Program-made: the position numbers and the translations under genes
Part shown: positions 1-10,204 of the stretch, in pieces
Layout: each line of letters begins with the position of its first letter
Numbering within the stretch: position 1 is the stretch's first letter
The notes under the pieces: model-generated
Databases searched by the model: none
What the model was told of the DNA's origin: nothing
Seen by the model: the letters and a program-made list of their open reading frames with translations, nothing else
Assembly: GCF_000428125.1 (NCBI RefSeq)
Contig: NZ_ATZI01000001.1
Coordinates: 1,050,264 to 1,114,263 of the forward strand
Direction: 5' to 3'
Length of the DNA: 64,000 nucleotides
From: Bacteroides graminisolvens DSM 19988 = JCM 15093
Lineage (GTDB): Bacteria; Bacteroidota; Bacteroidia; Bacteroidales; Bacteroidaceae

Positions 1-1407
1 TTATTGCGCGGTGCCGATGAGTGGGATCCTATGAAAAACAAGAAGACTATTGAGATGATTGGTAAGGCAACGGGTAAGAAGTATACGGCTGTTGCTACCA
101 TGCTGACTGTTTCTCCTCGCCGGTGCGAGCTGGAATCGGGGGTTAGTACTCAATTGCTTCAGGCGCAAGTTTTATTGTTTGGCAATTTACCTACTAATGC
201 AGAAACTGTGCATTGGAGCTTATCGCCCGAGGATGCGCAGATAGCTCGTTTAAAGGTAAAGGAGGATGGTAGTTGTGAAGTATCCGGACATAATGATAAC
301 GATGAGGCGAAAACGATACTTGTTAACGCTTCTACCGAATCGGGCTTGCAAGGTACTGCGGCTATCCGTATTTTACCTCGCTATCTGGAGGCGCCTGCTT
401 TTACGAACTTGCCACGAATTGAGTGGGAAGAAAAAGGGGTATTGGCTGTGCGGTATGAATTAGACCTTGCCGGAAGGGCCGATGAATCTCTTATTACGTG
501 GTATCGTTGCACGGATGCGAAGGGAAGTAATGCCATACCGGTGGCCGTTTCACGATTAAATAAACCGGAGCAAACGTATCGTCTTTCGTCGGGAGATGTG
601 GGGTATTATCTTATGGCTTCGGTTGCTCCCAAGCATTTGCGTTGTCATGCCGGGCAGACTGAAAGTGTGGTGTGTGCTCAGGTGATTCGTACAACGGATG
701 TGTCAGGGCGCGACTTTATGACTGATTTCAGGAATTTCCCGACTAATTATCAGCCGAAGATTATTCCTGGCTTTTGGACGGTAGATGGATTTAAACCTGC
801 TGACACAGCGGCATTCGATTGGCAGCCGGATCCTGCCGGTAGTTGGATGTACGGTTCCGGTGTTGATGGAGCATCGGGCAATTGGGGACTTTTACAAGCG
901 GCAAAAGGGGCACGTTTATTGTATACTCCTGTGGCAGACAAGTGTGCGGGTATGGTTGTTTCTCTGCAAATAGATCCTTGTAAAACGGCGGGACAGGGTT
1001 TTGGTAGTGCAACGGGACAGTATTTGGATCTATATATTCAGTTTGACACACGCACGTTAACCGGTTACGGTTTACGCATTGTGCGTACTACCAAATATGA
1101 CAAAGCGGTGGAATTTATACTGATGAAGTTTGTTGACGGAGTTGCTACTCCGCTGGCTGAGCCGGTGGCTTCTTCTTGTTATCGCTCCACTTGTAGCATT
1201 CGTCTGGCGGTGGAGGGAAACAAACTGACCGCCCACGCTGAATCCAATGCGCGCACGGCCGATGTAACGGATCACCGTATTCTTCCGATTGTAGATGTGA
1301 GTGCAGTGGTGGAACCTTTGTCTTTTGCAGGAATGGGTATTCAACATACCGGATCCGTGGGTGCCAGTGCTTCGTTACTTAAAGAGATGAAAGTGGAATG
1401 GAAGTAA
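1..1407 (+). CDS. C-terminal part of a large secreted protein (5' end outside window)
   Basis: The frame is open to the left edge and no convincing start is visible (the first possible codon is TTG at 4), so the gene is cut by the window. The visible ~467 residues look extracellular. There are two or three beta-rich Ig-like stretches (about 30-125 and 130-225). They are followed by a C-terminal beta-sandwich region (about 245-467, with GSWMYGSGVDG and YLDLYIQFDTRT) that resembles carbohydrate-binding or LamG-like modules. Such tails are common on Bacteroides polysaccharide-degrading enzymes, for example pectin lyases, but no catalytic motif lies in the window. It converges on the next gene with only 8 bp between stops. 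Function is not assignable beyond a probable surface or periplasmic polysaccharide-related protein. Confidence 0.6.
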   Translation, partial: LLRGADEWDPMKNKKTIEMIGKATGKKYTAVATMLTVSPRRCELESGVSTQLLQAQVLLFGNLPTNAETVHWSLSPEDAQIARLKVKEDGSCEVSGHNDNDEAKTILVNASTESGLQGTAAIRILPRYLEAPAFTNLPRIEWEEKGVLAVRYELDLAGRADESLITWYRCTDAKGSNAIPVAVSRLNKPEQTYRLSSGDVGYYLMASVAPKHLRCHAGQTESVVCAQVIRTTDVSGRDFMTDFRNFPTNYQPKIIPGFWTVDGFKPADTAAFDWQPDPAGSWMYGSGVDGASGNWGLLQAAKGARLLYTPVADKCAGMVVSLQIDPCKTAGQGFGSATGQYLDLYIQFDTRTLTGYGLRIVRTTKYDKAVEFILMKFVDGVATPLAEPVASSCYRSTCSIRLAVEGNKLTAHAESNARTADVTDHRILPIVDVSAVVEPLSFAGMGIQHTGSVGASASLLKEMKVEWK

Positions 1408-1415
1408 CTTTAAAC

Positions 1416-1862
1416 TTAATTGTTAAGTAAGTCTTTCAGGAACGTATCCAGTTCTTCATCCAGTCCTTTGAGCAGATCATCGTTTACAATAAGTGTGTCA
1501 TCGTCAACAATCAGTAGCTCGGCAACGGTTTCTTTGTCTTCATCAACAAGTACAAAGTTGTAGGGAGTCATGATAGCTAGTCTGTCAAAAGTACCTTCTT
1601 CCTTTAACTTGCCCAGCAACGTTTGCAGTATGTGCTGCATTTCTTCATAGAAATCATCACTGTCATCGTTCGCCAACTCTTCAATGCTAATGCATGCCAG
1701 TTCTTTATCTTCGTCATCGAATATAATGAGGTCGCCCGAATTTTGATTCGGTTGCAGATGAATATCTGTAACGATGGATTGTTCCGGTAAGCCGGCGTAT
1801 TTATTGACTGCTTTCTGAATAGCTTTTTCTATGGCAGACAATGACTGTTGACTTAGTTTCAT
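1416..1862 (-). CDS. conserved acidic hypothetical protein
   Basis: This 148-aa protein is very acidic: runs of Asp and Glu fall at about residues 50-75 and in the C-terminal third. It has no signal peptide or membrane segment and is probably cytoplasmic. Alternating predicted strands and helices suggest a small folded alpha/beta protein. I do not recognise a catalytic motif and do not assign a function. A TAnnTTTG box lies 24 bp upstream of its start, so it is probably transcribed alone. It converges on the truncated secreted-protein gene. Confidence 0.75.
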   Translation of the reverse strand: MKLSQQSLSAIEKAIQKAVNKYAGLPEQSIVTDIHLQPNQNSGDLIIFDDEDKELACISIEELANDDSDDFYEEMQHILQTLLGKLKEEGTFDRLAIMTPYNFVLVDEDKETVAELLIVDDDTLIVNDDLLKGLDEELDTFLKDLLNN

Positions 1863-1885
1863 AAGACTTTTTATTATTTGAGAGT

Positions 1886-1893
1886 CAAAGGTA
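1886..1893 (-). promoter_or_regulatory. -7 element TACCTTTG of the acidic protein gene
   Basis: The reverse strand reads TACCTTTG, an exact match to the Bacteroides -7 consensus TAnnTTTG. It lies 24 bp from the ATG at 1862. No clear -33 TTTG is visible at the right spacing. Confidence 0.5.
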
Positions 1894-1924
1894 TAAAAAA
1901 AACAAATATGCTTCTCCGTTTTGA

Positions 1925-3034
1925 TTAAAAATCATCTTTAAACCGGTCCATTTGCATGTTTAATTTGGCAATGTTCGACATCCGTTCTGATAAGTCGGAC
2001 AAATACACGCTGATAGAAAAATAGTTGGGGAAAGTATAAATGCTTTTCTTTTCTTTCATTTTAGTTGTTGCTTTCTCAACTTCATCAGCCAGATTTTGTG
2101 CTATGGTAGCCCATTCAACCGCTTGAGGTATGCTGTCTTGCATCTCATAGTAAAGGGCGCTGTTGAGTGCAGTCCTCATCTTTACTTTTTTACTTTTACT
2201 TTGCAGATATTCTTTTTGCCACAAGTCGAATGCTTTATCCCACTCTTGCTCACGAACGTACACTGCGGCATCGCGCATATTAACAGAGCCGTTTGAATAG
2301 TAAAAGCGTTGGGAGGTTTTCCAAGAGGGAGTCAGCTTATTCACCGGAATGGTTCCGCCAAAATCGGAAGTTTGTCTAATGAGTTCTTCATCTTTAATGA
2401 GTTGTGCCATGGCTGAGGTTTCTGTTGAGGCGCCTTCTTCCCAAAAGATACTGTCATTGAGTACCAAGCTGGCCATTGCTCCGTTTCTTTTGGGCAGATA
2501 AGCTTTTACACTGGTAAATATTCTCGCATCGGTTGTTGCCAGAAAAACGTTCCAATCGGGCATAAACTTTACGGTTCTTACTGCCTTTATCTGAAGATTT
2601 TCTAAAGAGATGAGCAGGTCAACGTCTAGTTTCCGACACAATTCTTCTACTTCACTTTTGCTCAGCGTGTTTTCCCGAAGTATCACATCATTGGCTCTTA
2701 AAGCAGAATCACAGATCACTACTTCGTTGAAATAGTTAGCACCGGCTAACCCGTTAGCCAACGATTCGGTTGCTATGGCTGCATCACCCCAAAAATACGT
2801 GGTGCTCTTTTTAAGTTCATTGACCAGCAGTGGTTCTTTTTTCTGAGGAACGTTGATGATATTACTATCGGGAACTGCCGATGTGTTATTGACAACGGCA
2901 ATTCGTTTCAGATTCGAAGGGAAACTGATTTCGGCCGGTACCAGGTAATCAATGGATAAGGTCTCCAGACTCTGGCAGGCATTAAGGCTGAACAGAACAG
3001 ACAAACAGATAAAATAGGTGCGTATCTTAATCAT
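1925..3034 (-). CDS. DUF6340-type lipoprotein
   Basis: This 369-aa protein starts with a lipoprotein signal peptide ending in the lipobox LNAC (Cys20), so it is probably anchored in the outer or inner membrane facing the periplasm. The segment that follows (LDYLVPAEISFPSNLKRIAVVNN-like, residues 28-50) is characteristic of the Bacteroidota DUF6340 family. The C-terminal third is helical and resembles TPR-like packing (residues ~255-335). The role of the family is unknown. It has its own -7 element and lies downstream of secA on the same strand but is separated from it by a terminator, so it is a separate unit. Confidence 0.75.
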   Translation of the reverse strand: MIKIRTYFICLSVLFSLNACQSLETLSIDYLVPAEISFPSNLKRIAVVNNTSAVPDSNIINVPQKKEPLLVNELKKSTTYFWGDAAIATESLANGLAGANYFNEVVICDSALRANDVILRENTLSKSEVEELCRKLDVDLLISLENLQIKAVRTVKFMPDWNVFLATTDARIFTSVKAYLPKRNGAMASLVLNDSIFWEEGASTETSAMAQLIKDEELIRQTSDFGGTIPVNKLTPSWKTSQRFYYSNGSVNMRDAAVYVREQEWDKAFDLWQKEYLQSKSKKVKMRTALNSALYYEMQDSIPQAVEWATIAQNLADEVEKATTKMKEKKSIYTFPNYFSISVYLSDLSERMSNIAKLNMQMDRFKDDF

Positions 3035-3058
3035 GGCATCAACAGATTATGTATTCCA

Positions 3059-3066
3059 CAAAAATA
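3059..3066 (-). promoter_or_regulatory. -7 element TATTTTTG of the DUF6340 gene
   Basis: TATTTTTG on the reverse strand matches TAnnTTTG and lies 25 bp upstream of the ATG at 3034. Confidence 0.5.
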
Positions 3067-3120
3067 CAATTTCTTCTATTAATATGTATATAAAATGTTA
3101 TTAATATTTATATAAACAAA

Positions 3121-3149
3121 GAACCCCGACAGAAGTTCTATCGGGGTTC
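3121..3149 (-). terminator. intrinsic terminator of secA
   Basis: A 9-bp perfect stem GAACCCCGA/TCGGGGTTC with an 11-nt loop is followed on the reverse strand by a T-rich run (TTTGTTTATATAAA). It begins 20 bp after the secA stop. Confidence 0.85.
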
Positions 3150-3168
3150 TTAAGTTTATAAGGGGTTG

Positions 3169-6100
3169 TTATTCGTTACGACCGTGGCAGTTTTTGTACT
3201 TTTTGCCGCTTCCGCATGGGCAAGGATCGTTTCGACCAACTGTTTTCTCAGCTCTTACGGGCTCGCGTTTTACTTCGCGCGTGTCTTGTTGGGCTGCTGC
3301 TTGTTGGTGCGGATCAGAAAGGTCGCGCTTTTCTTCGCGATACTTACTCATGTCCTGACGTTCTTCAGCAGTAGCTTGTCTTAGCTGTTGAGGTTCCTGA
3401 ACTGGAATTTGTCCGCGCATCAAAATGGAGATGGTTTGGTTATTGATCTTGTTCACCATGGTATCGAACAAGTTTACTGATTCCAGCTTGTAAATCAACA
3501 GCGGATCTTTCTGTTCATAACTTGCGTTCTGTACAGAATGTTTCAGCTCGTCAAGCTCTCTCAGGTTTTCCTTCCAAGCTTCGTCAATCACATGAAGTAA
3601 GATTGATTTCTCAAAAGCTTTCACCACTTCTTTGCACTCGCTTTCGTAAGCCGACTTCAAATTGCATGATATGTTATACATGCGTTTGCCGTCGGTTATA
3701 GGGATCAGGATGTTTTCGTACATGTGTCCCTGAGTCTCGTATACTTGTTTGATAACCGGATAAGCGATTTGAGCCAGACGTTCCGTTTTACGTTTGAAGT
3801 TAGCCATAGCCACATCAAAAGTTTTATTGGCTAACTCTTCTTTCTTATTGTTACGGAACTCTTCTTCAGTGAAAGGAGTTTCCATGGCAAGGGTTTGCAA
3901 CAGTTGCATTTGGCATTCTTCGTAATCAATGCTTTCGATGGCTGCCGCGCAACGATCCCATATCATGTTGACAATGTCCATACCGATACGTTCACCCATT
4001 AAAGCATGGCGACGTTTGGTATAGACCACGGTACGTTGTTTGTTCATCACATCATCGTACTCAAGCAAACGCTTACGGATACCGAAGTTGTTTTCTTCGA
4101 CTTTCTTCTGTGCACGCTCAATGGAGTTCGAAATCATTTTGTGTTCAATCATCTCGCCTTCTTCAAAGCCCAGACGGTCCATAACACTGGCAATACGGTC
4201 TGACGAGAAAAGACGCATCAAATCATCTTCTAGTGACACAAAGAATACGGATGAACCCGGATCGCCCTGACGACCGGCACGACCACGCAACTGGCGGTCC
4301 ACACGGCGAGATTCATGACGTTCTGTTCCAATGATAGCCAAACCGCCTGCAGCTTTCACTTCTGCACTTAACTTGATGTCGGTACCACGACCGGCCATGT
4401 TAGTTGCAATGGTTACTGTTCCGCTGAAACCTGCCTTGGCTACAATGTCGGCTTCTTTTTGGTGTAACTTGGCATTCAATACATTGTGATCTATCTTACG
4501 CATGGTAAGCATCTTGCTTAACATTTCAGATATCTCAACCGATGTAGTACCTACCAATACCGGACGACCGGCACGTACCAACTGTTCAATCTCTTCAATG
4601 ACAGCTTTGTATTTTTCACGTTTAGTCTTGTAAACGCGATCATTCATGTCAATACGAGAAATGGGTTTGTTGGTTGGTATTACTACCACATCAAGTTTGT
4701 AAATGTCCCATAGCTCACCGGCTTCTGTTTCAGCAGTACCCGTCATACCCGAGAGCTTGTGATACATACGGAAATAGTTCTGAAGCGTAATAGTTGCAAA
4801 AGTTTGCGTAGCAGCTTCCACTTTCACACGTTCCTTAGCTTCAATTGCCTGGTGCAATCCGTCTGAGTAACGGCGACCTTCCATAATACGTCCGGTTTGC
4901 TCGTCAACAATCTTCACCTGTCCGTCAATAACAACATATTCATCATCCTTCTCGAACATGGTGTATGCTTTGAGTAGCTGGTTGATTGTATGTACGCGTT
5001 CTGACTTGATGGCATAGTTTGTCATCAATGCATCTTTTTTCTCTAGCTTTTGTTCTTCGGTAAGTCCGGTCTCTGCTTCCAGGGCCGAAAGTTCCGACGC
5101 AATATCTGGTAAAACGAAGAGGGTATGGTCTTCTGAATTTCCTGTAATCAAGTCGATACCTTTATCGGTAAGATCTACGCTATTGAGCTTTTCATCGATA
5201 ACAAAGTACAACGGGTCAGTTGCCTCGTGCATACGTTTGTTATTCTGCTCCATGTAAATTTCTTCCGTTTTCAGCATGCCGGCTTTAATGCCTTGTTCAC
5301 TGAGGTATTTGATCAGAGCTTTATTCTTGGGTAATGCTTTATGGCTGCGAAACAAAGCCAGAAAGCCTTCTTCCTGGTCTTTCTTGTTTTCGGAAGCAAT
5401 TAATCTTTTGGCGTCTGCCAGGTATTTGGTGGCAAGTCCTTTTTGAACTTCGACTAAGCGTTCTACTAATGGACGAAGACCTTCAAATAGTTGATCTTCT
5501 CCTTTGGGTATAGGACCCGAAATGATAAGTGGGGTACGGGCATCGTCAATCAAAACTGAGTCGACCTCATCGACAATACCATAATTGTGGCGACGTTGTA
5601 CTAAGTCTTTCGGACTGATTGCCATATTGTCTCTCAGGTAGTCAAAACCGAATTCATTGTTTGTTCCGAAAGTGATGTCGGCCATATAAGCGCGGCGACG
5701 CGCATCAGAGTTGGGTTGATGTTTGTCGATGCAGTCAACACTTAATCCGTGAAATTGGTAAAGAGGCCCCATCCATTCCGAGTCACGTTTTGACAGGTAA
5801 TCATTCACGGTAACAACATGTACGCCGTTACCTGTCAGTGCATTGAGGAATACCGGCAATGTGGCAACAAGTGTTTTTCCTTCACCGGTAGCCATTTCAG
5901 CAATTTTACCTTTGTGAAGTACAACACCACCAAATAACTGCACATCATAGTGTACCATGTTCCAATGAATTTCGGCACCTCCTGCCATCCAGTGATTCTG
6001 ATAAATTGCTTTATCACCTTCAATGCGAACGAAGTCCTTCGTTGCTGCCAGTTCGCGGTCAAAATCGCTGGCGGTAACAATTATCTCTTCATTTTCAGAA

Positions 6101-6462
6101 AAACGTCGGGCGGTTTCTTTCACGATCGAGAATGCAACCGGAAGAACTTCGTCGAGTGCTTTCTCGTATATTTCAAGAATGTCTTTTTCTATTTTGTCAA
6201 TCTGAGCAAAGTGTTCTTCACGAAACTCGAGTTCAAGGGTTTCGGTTTCTGCTTTGAGAGCTTCAACTTTTGCTCGTTCGGCTGCTGCCGATTCATAAAT
6301 ATACTTCTTGATTTCCTCTGTTTTTGCACGGAGTGCATCATTGTCTAATTGGGCAACTTCCGGATAGGCTGCTTTAATTTTCTCTACCCATGGCTGAATT
6401 TCTTTCATGTCACGTGCCGACTTGTTGCCGAGAAGTTTGCTTAAAAAACTATTAAATCCCAT
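3169..6462 (-). CDS. secA: preprotein translocase ATPase SecA
   Basis: SecA is the ATPase motor that pushes unfolded preproteins through SecYEG. The 1097 residues are typical of Bacteroidota SecA and longer than the ~900 aa of E. coli. Visible marks are the Walker A motif MATGEGKT at residues 190-197, the [15 protein letters not shown] segment of NBD1, the [10 protein letters not shown] motif of NBD2 with [14 protein letters not shown], and a C-terminal SEC-C zinc motif (Cys1081, Cys1083, Cys1092, His1093). A poorly conserved linker rich in Gln and Glu precedes the zinc motif. It is monocistronic by appearance: TAACTTTG upstream and a strong terminator downstream. SecG is encoded elsewhere in this window. 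Confidence 0.98.
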   Translation of the reverse strand: MGFNSFLSKLLGNKSARDMKEIQPWVEKIKAAYPEVAQLDNDALRAKTEEIKKYIYESAAAERAKVEALKAETETLELEFREEHFAQIDKIEKDILEIYEKALDEVLPVAFSIVKETARRFSENEEIIVTASDFDRELAATKDFVRIEGDKAIYQNHWMAGGAEIHWNMVHYDVQLFGGVVLHKGKIAEMATGEGKTLVATLPVFLNALTGNGVHVVTVNDYLSKRDSEWMGPLYQFHGLSVDCIDKHQPNSDARRRAYMADITFGTNNEFGFDYLRDNMAISPKDLVQRRHNYGIVDEVDSVLIDDARTPLIISGPIPKGEDQLFEGLRPLVERLVEVQKGLATKYLADAKRLIASENKKDQEEGFLALFRSHKALPKNKALIKYLSEQGIKAGMLKTEEIYMEQNNKRMHEATDPLYFVIDEKLNSVDLTDKGIDLITGNSEDHTLFVLPDIASELSALEAETGLTEEQKLEKKDALMTNYAIKSERVHTINQLLKAYTMFEKDDEYVVIDGQVKIVDEQTGRIMEGRRYSDGLHQAIEAKERVKVEAATQTFATITLQNYFRMYHKLSGMTGTAETEAGELWDIYKLDVVVIPTNKPISRIDMNDRVYKTKREKYKAVIEEIEQLVRAGRPVLVGTTSVEISEMLSKMLTMRKIDHNVLNAKLHQKEADIVAKAGFSGTVTIATNMAGRGTDIKLSAEVKAAGGLAIIGTERHESRRVDRQLRGRAGRQGDPGSSVFFVSLEDDLMRLFSSDRIASVMDRLGFEEGEMIEHKMISNSIERAQKKVEENNFGIRKRLLEYDDVMNKQRTVVYTKRRHALMGERIGMDIVNMIWDRCAAAIESIDYEECQMQLLQTLAMETPFTEEEFRNNKKEELANKTFDVAMANFKRKTERLAQIAYPVIKQVYETQGHMYENILIPITDGKRMYNISCNLKSAYESECKEVVKAFEKSILLHVIDEAWKENLRELDELKHSVQNASYEQKDPLLIYKLESVNLFDTMVNKINNQTISILMRGQIPVQEPQQLRQATAEERQDMSKYREEKRDLSDPHQQAAAQQDTREVKREPVRAEKTVGRNDPCPCGSGKKYKNCHGRNE

Positions 6463-6503
6463 TTTATGTATTTTTATTATTTACTGATGAATATATGTGA
6501 GCG

Positions 6504-6511
6504 CAAAGTTA
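6504..6511 (-). promoter_or_regulatory. -7 element TAACTTTG of secA
   Basis: The reverse strand reads TAACTTTG 42 bp upstream of the secA ATG, giving a predicted leader of about 35 nt. Confidence 0.5.
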
Positions 6512-6564
6512 TACTAAAATGCTGATTTATTTGCGCTTCACTCTTCCTTTTTTAAGAGGAATGT

Positions 6565-8142
6565 TTACCGTATGCCGGTTAGAGGAGAGGTTTTGCAGCC
6601 GTTCGGTGCACGTATTCTGATCGCATGCGCGATGGTTGGAGCTATATACTCAACAGAGGTTGGTATTTCAATAATTTCAGGCTTTACTGAAGCGCCTAAA
6701 AGAATAAGGGGAGCAGGCGTGTTGGCTGCTCGGACAATACGACTATTTGTTGCTTGTTCTTCAACAATGGTCCATCCTGGTAATACATCAATTAATAAGT
6801 CACCCGAACGTTTTCGGTTGAATGCATTCCTTATTTTATAAATTTCCGGTGTCCATGCACCTAATAATAGTCTGTGAGCAGAATATACTTCATTAACACC
6901 ACTAAATTGCACAAGGAAATCAGCTGCCTTTTCCTGTATGTCAGTGAGATTGAGCTGTTTTTTCTCTATTAGCTTATGGTTTAGGTAAATTTGCTGGTTG
7001 TGATATGCTTCCACATATTGCCCTTCACCGTATGTTGCCATCAGATAAATATTGAGTAACGCAGCGCATCGGTTGAGGTGAAACTCACCTCCGGGTATGC
7101 GATATTTTCCAAAATCGGCAGTCTCGGGGTCGGTATAACCGGTGGATGTGATGAAAAGCATTACGTTATGTAAACCGACTTTTTGATCAAGCAAATCTAG
7201 TAATGCTGCAATGCTTTTATCAAGTCTTACATACGTATCTTGCATTTCAAGAGCGCATTCACGAGGACTTTTGTGATCGTAATTTCCGGCATAATAGGTT
7301 AGTGACAGAATGTCTGGTGTTTCGTCTTTACCAATGGTGCTGTTGGCAAATAACTCTGACGTCAAGGAGTTTACTTCATCGTTAACAAAGGGGCTGACAA
7401 TGAATCGTCGATATTTGTTTTTTCGAGCATCATCAAATTTGTACTTGAACGTGTCCTGTACCCATTCGGCAGTCAGGTATTTATAGTTCTCTACCGGTAA
7501 TGCCGGTGTCCATACCATATTGTCAATTCTGAAGTCAAGTGCTTTCCGATCATTATATTGGCTTACCCACCAAGGGAAATCACTGTAATATGTTGTACCC
7601 GCCCATTTACCCGTATCATCGTTTAACCAAAACGCACCATTAGCCGCATGACCGGCTGCCAAAACGGCGGCTTCCCTAAAAGGAGAAATGGCGTAGACTA
7701 ATCCTTTACCTTGGGTTGCAATTTTAAGTTCATCAGTAATGGTTGAGGTTAACAATTTTGAAGGAGAAGTACTTTCATTGGTATAATTCCCCATGAAAGA
7801 AGCATCGTCAACGCAATTCACAGGGCGGAGAGACGATATATCGAGCCAGTTATTGGCTATAATACCATTAACAGACGGAGTGGTACCGGTATATATGGCA
7901 GCAATGGCGGATGCACGATCGGGTTGAGTAAATGAGTATTCAACATTACGATAAACTCTTCCCTCTTTCCATAACCTTTTCAGGCCCTTTTCCCCATACA
8001 AAGCCGAGAATGCTTCCAGATAGTCAGTGCGGAGCTGGTCAATTGTAAGTCCTACAATCAGCTTGGGGGTAGAAGGAACCGACTGAGCCTGAAGCCCGGT
8101 GAAAGTAAGTACGGTGATGAGGGAGGTTAATAGTCCTTTCAT
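6565..8142 (-). CDS. alkaline-phosphatase-superfamily protein, probably catalytically degenerate
   Basis: This 525-aa exported protein (signal peptide ending near LQAQ, residue 20) matches the PafA/NPP type of alkaline phosphatase along its length. The usual PGHASIYTG stretch is replaced by PDRASAIAAIYTG at 74-86. Asp35 and the likely nucleophile Thr72 are kept, and so are the Asn97 and Arg156 positions. The other metal ligands are not: the TDYxGH motif reads TYYAGN (282-287), the TADHG motif reads TSTGY (332-336), and the THGS motif near the C-terminus is absent. It may therefore be a binding or structural protein rather than a phosphatase. Its ATG overlaps the upstream DUF4105 stop by 4 bp, so the two are probably translationally coupled. 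Confidence 0.85.
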   Translation of the reverse strand: MKGLLTSLITVLTFTGLQAQSVPSTPKLIVGLTIDQLRTDYLEAFSALYGEKGLKRLWKEGRVYRNVEYSFTQPDRASAIAAIYTGTTPSVNGIIANNWLDISSLRPVNCVDDASFMGNYTNESTSPSKLLTSTITDELKIATQGKGLVYAISPFREAAVLAAGHAANGAFWLNDDTGKWAGTTYYSDFPWWVSQYNDRKALDFRIDNMVWTPALPVENYKYLTAEWVQDTFKYKFDDARKNKYRRFIVSPFVNDEVNSLTSELFANSTIGKDETPDILSLTYYAGNYDHKSPRECALEMQDTYVRLDKSIAALLDLLDQKVGLHNVMLFITSTGYTDPETADFGKYRIPGGEFHLNRCAALLNIYLMATYGEGQYVEAYHNQQIYLNHKLIEKKQLNLTDIQEKAADFLVQFSGVNEVYSAHRLLLGAWTPEIYKIRNAFNRKRSGDLLIDVLPGWTIVEEQATNSRIVRAANTPAPLILLGASVKPEIIEIPTSVEYIAPTIAHAIRIRAPNGCKTSPLTGIR

Positions 8143-9332
8143 TTGTTATGATTATATGCTAAAATGTAATTGCTTGCTGAACGTATCAACAAACTTAGGG
8201 CCAAAGGTAATACAGCTAAGTCAAATCTTTGAGGTATTAGGGCCCAAAGCAATATAAATAGTGTTAAAACCACTGAATTTAGGATATGATACAAACATTT
8301 TTGCTGTTTAATGCTCTTGTAAATAGTGAAAGGAAGGGCAATAATGTGAAACGGATGAAAAACAAAGAGTAAATAATTGGGGCTCACAGTTGGGTGCTCG
8401 GAGAAGTTTGCTAAGAATGTAAGGATACAGCCGATGATCCCCGCACTAAGAAATAGTATTAAATCAACACCCCACATGCTTTTACGCTTTTTTAAGCCGT
8501 ATATAGTAATTGATGTCACTAAGATAAATAGGATGAGAGAGGCTTGCCATGGAGTTACTCCTGCAACCTTGCCAGCTATACCGTCTTCTCTTTCTGGAAT
8601 TATGTTTTGGGTGCTAAGGATTAACTTCTTTGAATAATTATTATTGGTTTTAATGACTGCACTTTCAAAACTACGCTGCAGATAGAGGGGGGCAAACATT
8701 TCCTGACGCAGCGTAATGGGTAAATCAGCTTGAGATCCTAAGCACAGATCAATACCAAAACGTGTCCACGGATAGTTCGCTGTGTACTCATGCACAATGT
8801 CTCTGAATGATTTAGACGAGATTTGGTTCTGATAATGAATTTTTCCATTGATAGACTCTTCTATGATATCTCTTGGTCGTGTTGCACAGTTGTCAAAGAA
8901 GTAATTGTAGCGGTATACTCTGTTTTGAGGCCTGTAATTTTCCTGCAGTAATTGGAATAGCTTGTTTTTTTCATCTGAGGTTAAATTCAATATTTGTTCG
9001 TTTACACCTCGCTCTAAATATATATATTCGGATGCAAAATCCTGATAGCTGTTAACTCCCAATTCGTAGTCGGTTTCTCCTTTAATAAAACGCCATAGAA
9101 AATGAGGGGTTTTGAAGCTGAACATCCCATAATTAAAAACGATATCCAGTTTTTGTTGTGGATCTTGGTATCTGATTGCTGTATGCCCAAATAAAGAATA
9201 GACCTCATCTCCAGGTGCACATGTGAGCAAACTTATCCGTATGGAGTCTTTCTGATTCACTACGGAAGTTGAAAACATAACTCTGGCATTCAATAACAAA
9301 ACTAACAACAGTATACAACGGAGTACTTTCAT
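8139..9332 (-). CDS. DUF4105 membrane protein
   Basis: The DUF4105 domain fills residues ~25-200 (ISLLTCAPGDEVYSLFGHTA, then NYGMFSF and DNCATRPRD). An Asn/Cys/Arg-rich signature and a conserved His suggest a papain-like or amidase-like fold in the periplasm, but activity is unproven. After residue ~240 there are four or five membrane helices. A signal peptide is present at the N-terminus. I start it at 9332 (MKVLRC), 397 aa, rather than at an upstream ATG at 9362, because the latter lies within the predicted -7 element. The stop overlaps the start of the phosphatase-like gene (ATGA), which makes a two-gene operon. Confidence 0.8.
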   Translation of the reverse strand: MKVLRCILLLVLLLNARVMFSTSVVNQKDSIRISLLTCAPGDEVYSLFGHTAIRYQDPQQKLDIVFNYGMFSFKTPHFLWRFIKGETDYELGVNSYQDFASEYIYLERGVNEQILNLTSDEKNKLFQLLQENYRPQNRVYRYNYFFDNCATRPRDIIEESINGKIHYQNQISSKSFRDIVHEYTANYPWTRFGIDLCLGSQADLPITLRQEMFAPLYLQRSFESAVIKTNNNYSKKLILSTQNIIPEREDGIAGKVAGVTPWQASLILFILVTSITIYGLKKRKSMWGVDLILFLSAGIIGCILTFLANFSEHPTVSPNYLLFVFHPFHIIALPFTIYKSIKQQKCLYHILNSVVLTLFILLWALIPQRFDLAVLPLALSLLIRSASNYILAYNHNK

Positions 9333-9359
9333 ATTAATAAGAAAAGATATATTTTGCTG

Positions 9360-9367
9360 CAAAAGTA
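9360..9367 (-). promoter_or_regulatory. -7 element TACTTTTG of the DUF4105/phosphatase-like operon
   Basis: TACTTTTG on the reverse strand matches TAnnTTTG. The predicted transcription start (~9353) excludes the ATG at 9362 and supports the start at 9332. Confidence 0.55.
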
Positions 9368-9442
9368 CTTTTATTTGTAATTATATGCTTTATTCCTTCT
9401 TCTTTTTTTCATAAGAATGCATTATGTTAGGCTTTTTTTGAG

Positions 9443-9450
9443 TTACTTTG
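9443..9450 (+). promoter_or_regulatory. weak -7 element TTACTTTG before coaX
   Basis: TTACTTTG differs from TAnnTTTG at one position and lies 23 bp upstream of the coaX ATG. No clear -33 box is seen. Confidence 0.35.
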
Positions 9451-9472
9451 CAACCCGAAATATGTCTTTTAC

Positions 9473-10204
9473 ATGAATCTGATTATTGATATAGGAAACA
9501 CCGTTGCAAAAATTGCTGTTTTTGAGGCAGAAGAAGTCGTTGAAGTATTTTATGCCTCAAACGATTCTCTTGATGTATTGAAAGAGGTTTGTGATAAGTA
9601 TCCTATAAGTAGAGGCATTCTAGCTTCTGTTATTGATCTGAATGATTCGGTTAGTCAGAAGGTTTCCAAATTGAGTTTCCCTTTAATTACGTTAGATAGC
9701 AAGACTTTATTACCCATTCAAAATTTATATGAATCTCCCGAAACGCTGGGATATGATCGTATCGCTGCTGTAGTAGGTGCATATACTTATTTCCCAGGGA
9801 AAGATATTTTGGTCATTGATGCCGGTACGGCGATTACTTATGAATTTATTGACGCTAACGGTTGTTATCATGGAGGGAATATTTCACCGGGCATACAAAT
9901 GCGCTTCAAAGCATTGAATAATTTTACAGGGAAATTACCTCTGGTTTCAGCTCAGGGAAAGCTGCTTCACATTGGCAAAGATACAGAAACGGCCATTCGG
10001 GCAGGCGTCTTAAAAGGAGTGGAATATGAAATTCAGGGCTACATAGAGTCTTTGAAACATAAATATCCTGAACTTTTGGTTTTTTTAACGGGTGGAGATG
10101 AAATTTCTTTTGATACGAAATTAAAAAGTATCATCTTTGCAGACAGATTTTTAGTTCTGAAGGGATTAAACAGAATATTAAACTATAATAATGGTAGGAT
10201 ATAA
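9473..10204 (+). CDS. coaX: type III pantothenate kinase
   Basis: CoaX phosphorylates pantothenate in the first committed step of coenzyme A synthesis, in the cytoplasm. The 243-aa protein has the acetate/sugar kinase fold signatures of the family: DIGNT at residues 5-9 (phosphate 1 motif), [12 protein letters not shown] around 95, [11 protein letters not shown] around 118 and [11 protein letters not shown] around 137. Type III enzymes of this length are standard. It begins a same-strand cluster and overlaps the next gene by 14 bp, so coaX and the barrel protein are co-transcribed. Confidence 0.97.
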   Translation: MNLIIDIGNTVAKIAVFEAEEVVEVFYASNDSLDVLKEVCDKYPISRGILASVIDLNDSVSQKVSKLSFPLITLDSKTLLPIQNLYESPETLGYDRIAAVVGAYTYFPGKDILVIDAGTAITYEFIDANGCYHGGNISPGIQMRFKALNNFTGKLPLVSAQGKLLHIGKDTETAIRAGVLKGVEYEIQGYIESLKHKYPELLVFLTGGDEISFDTKLKSIIFADRFLVLKGLNRILNYNNGRI

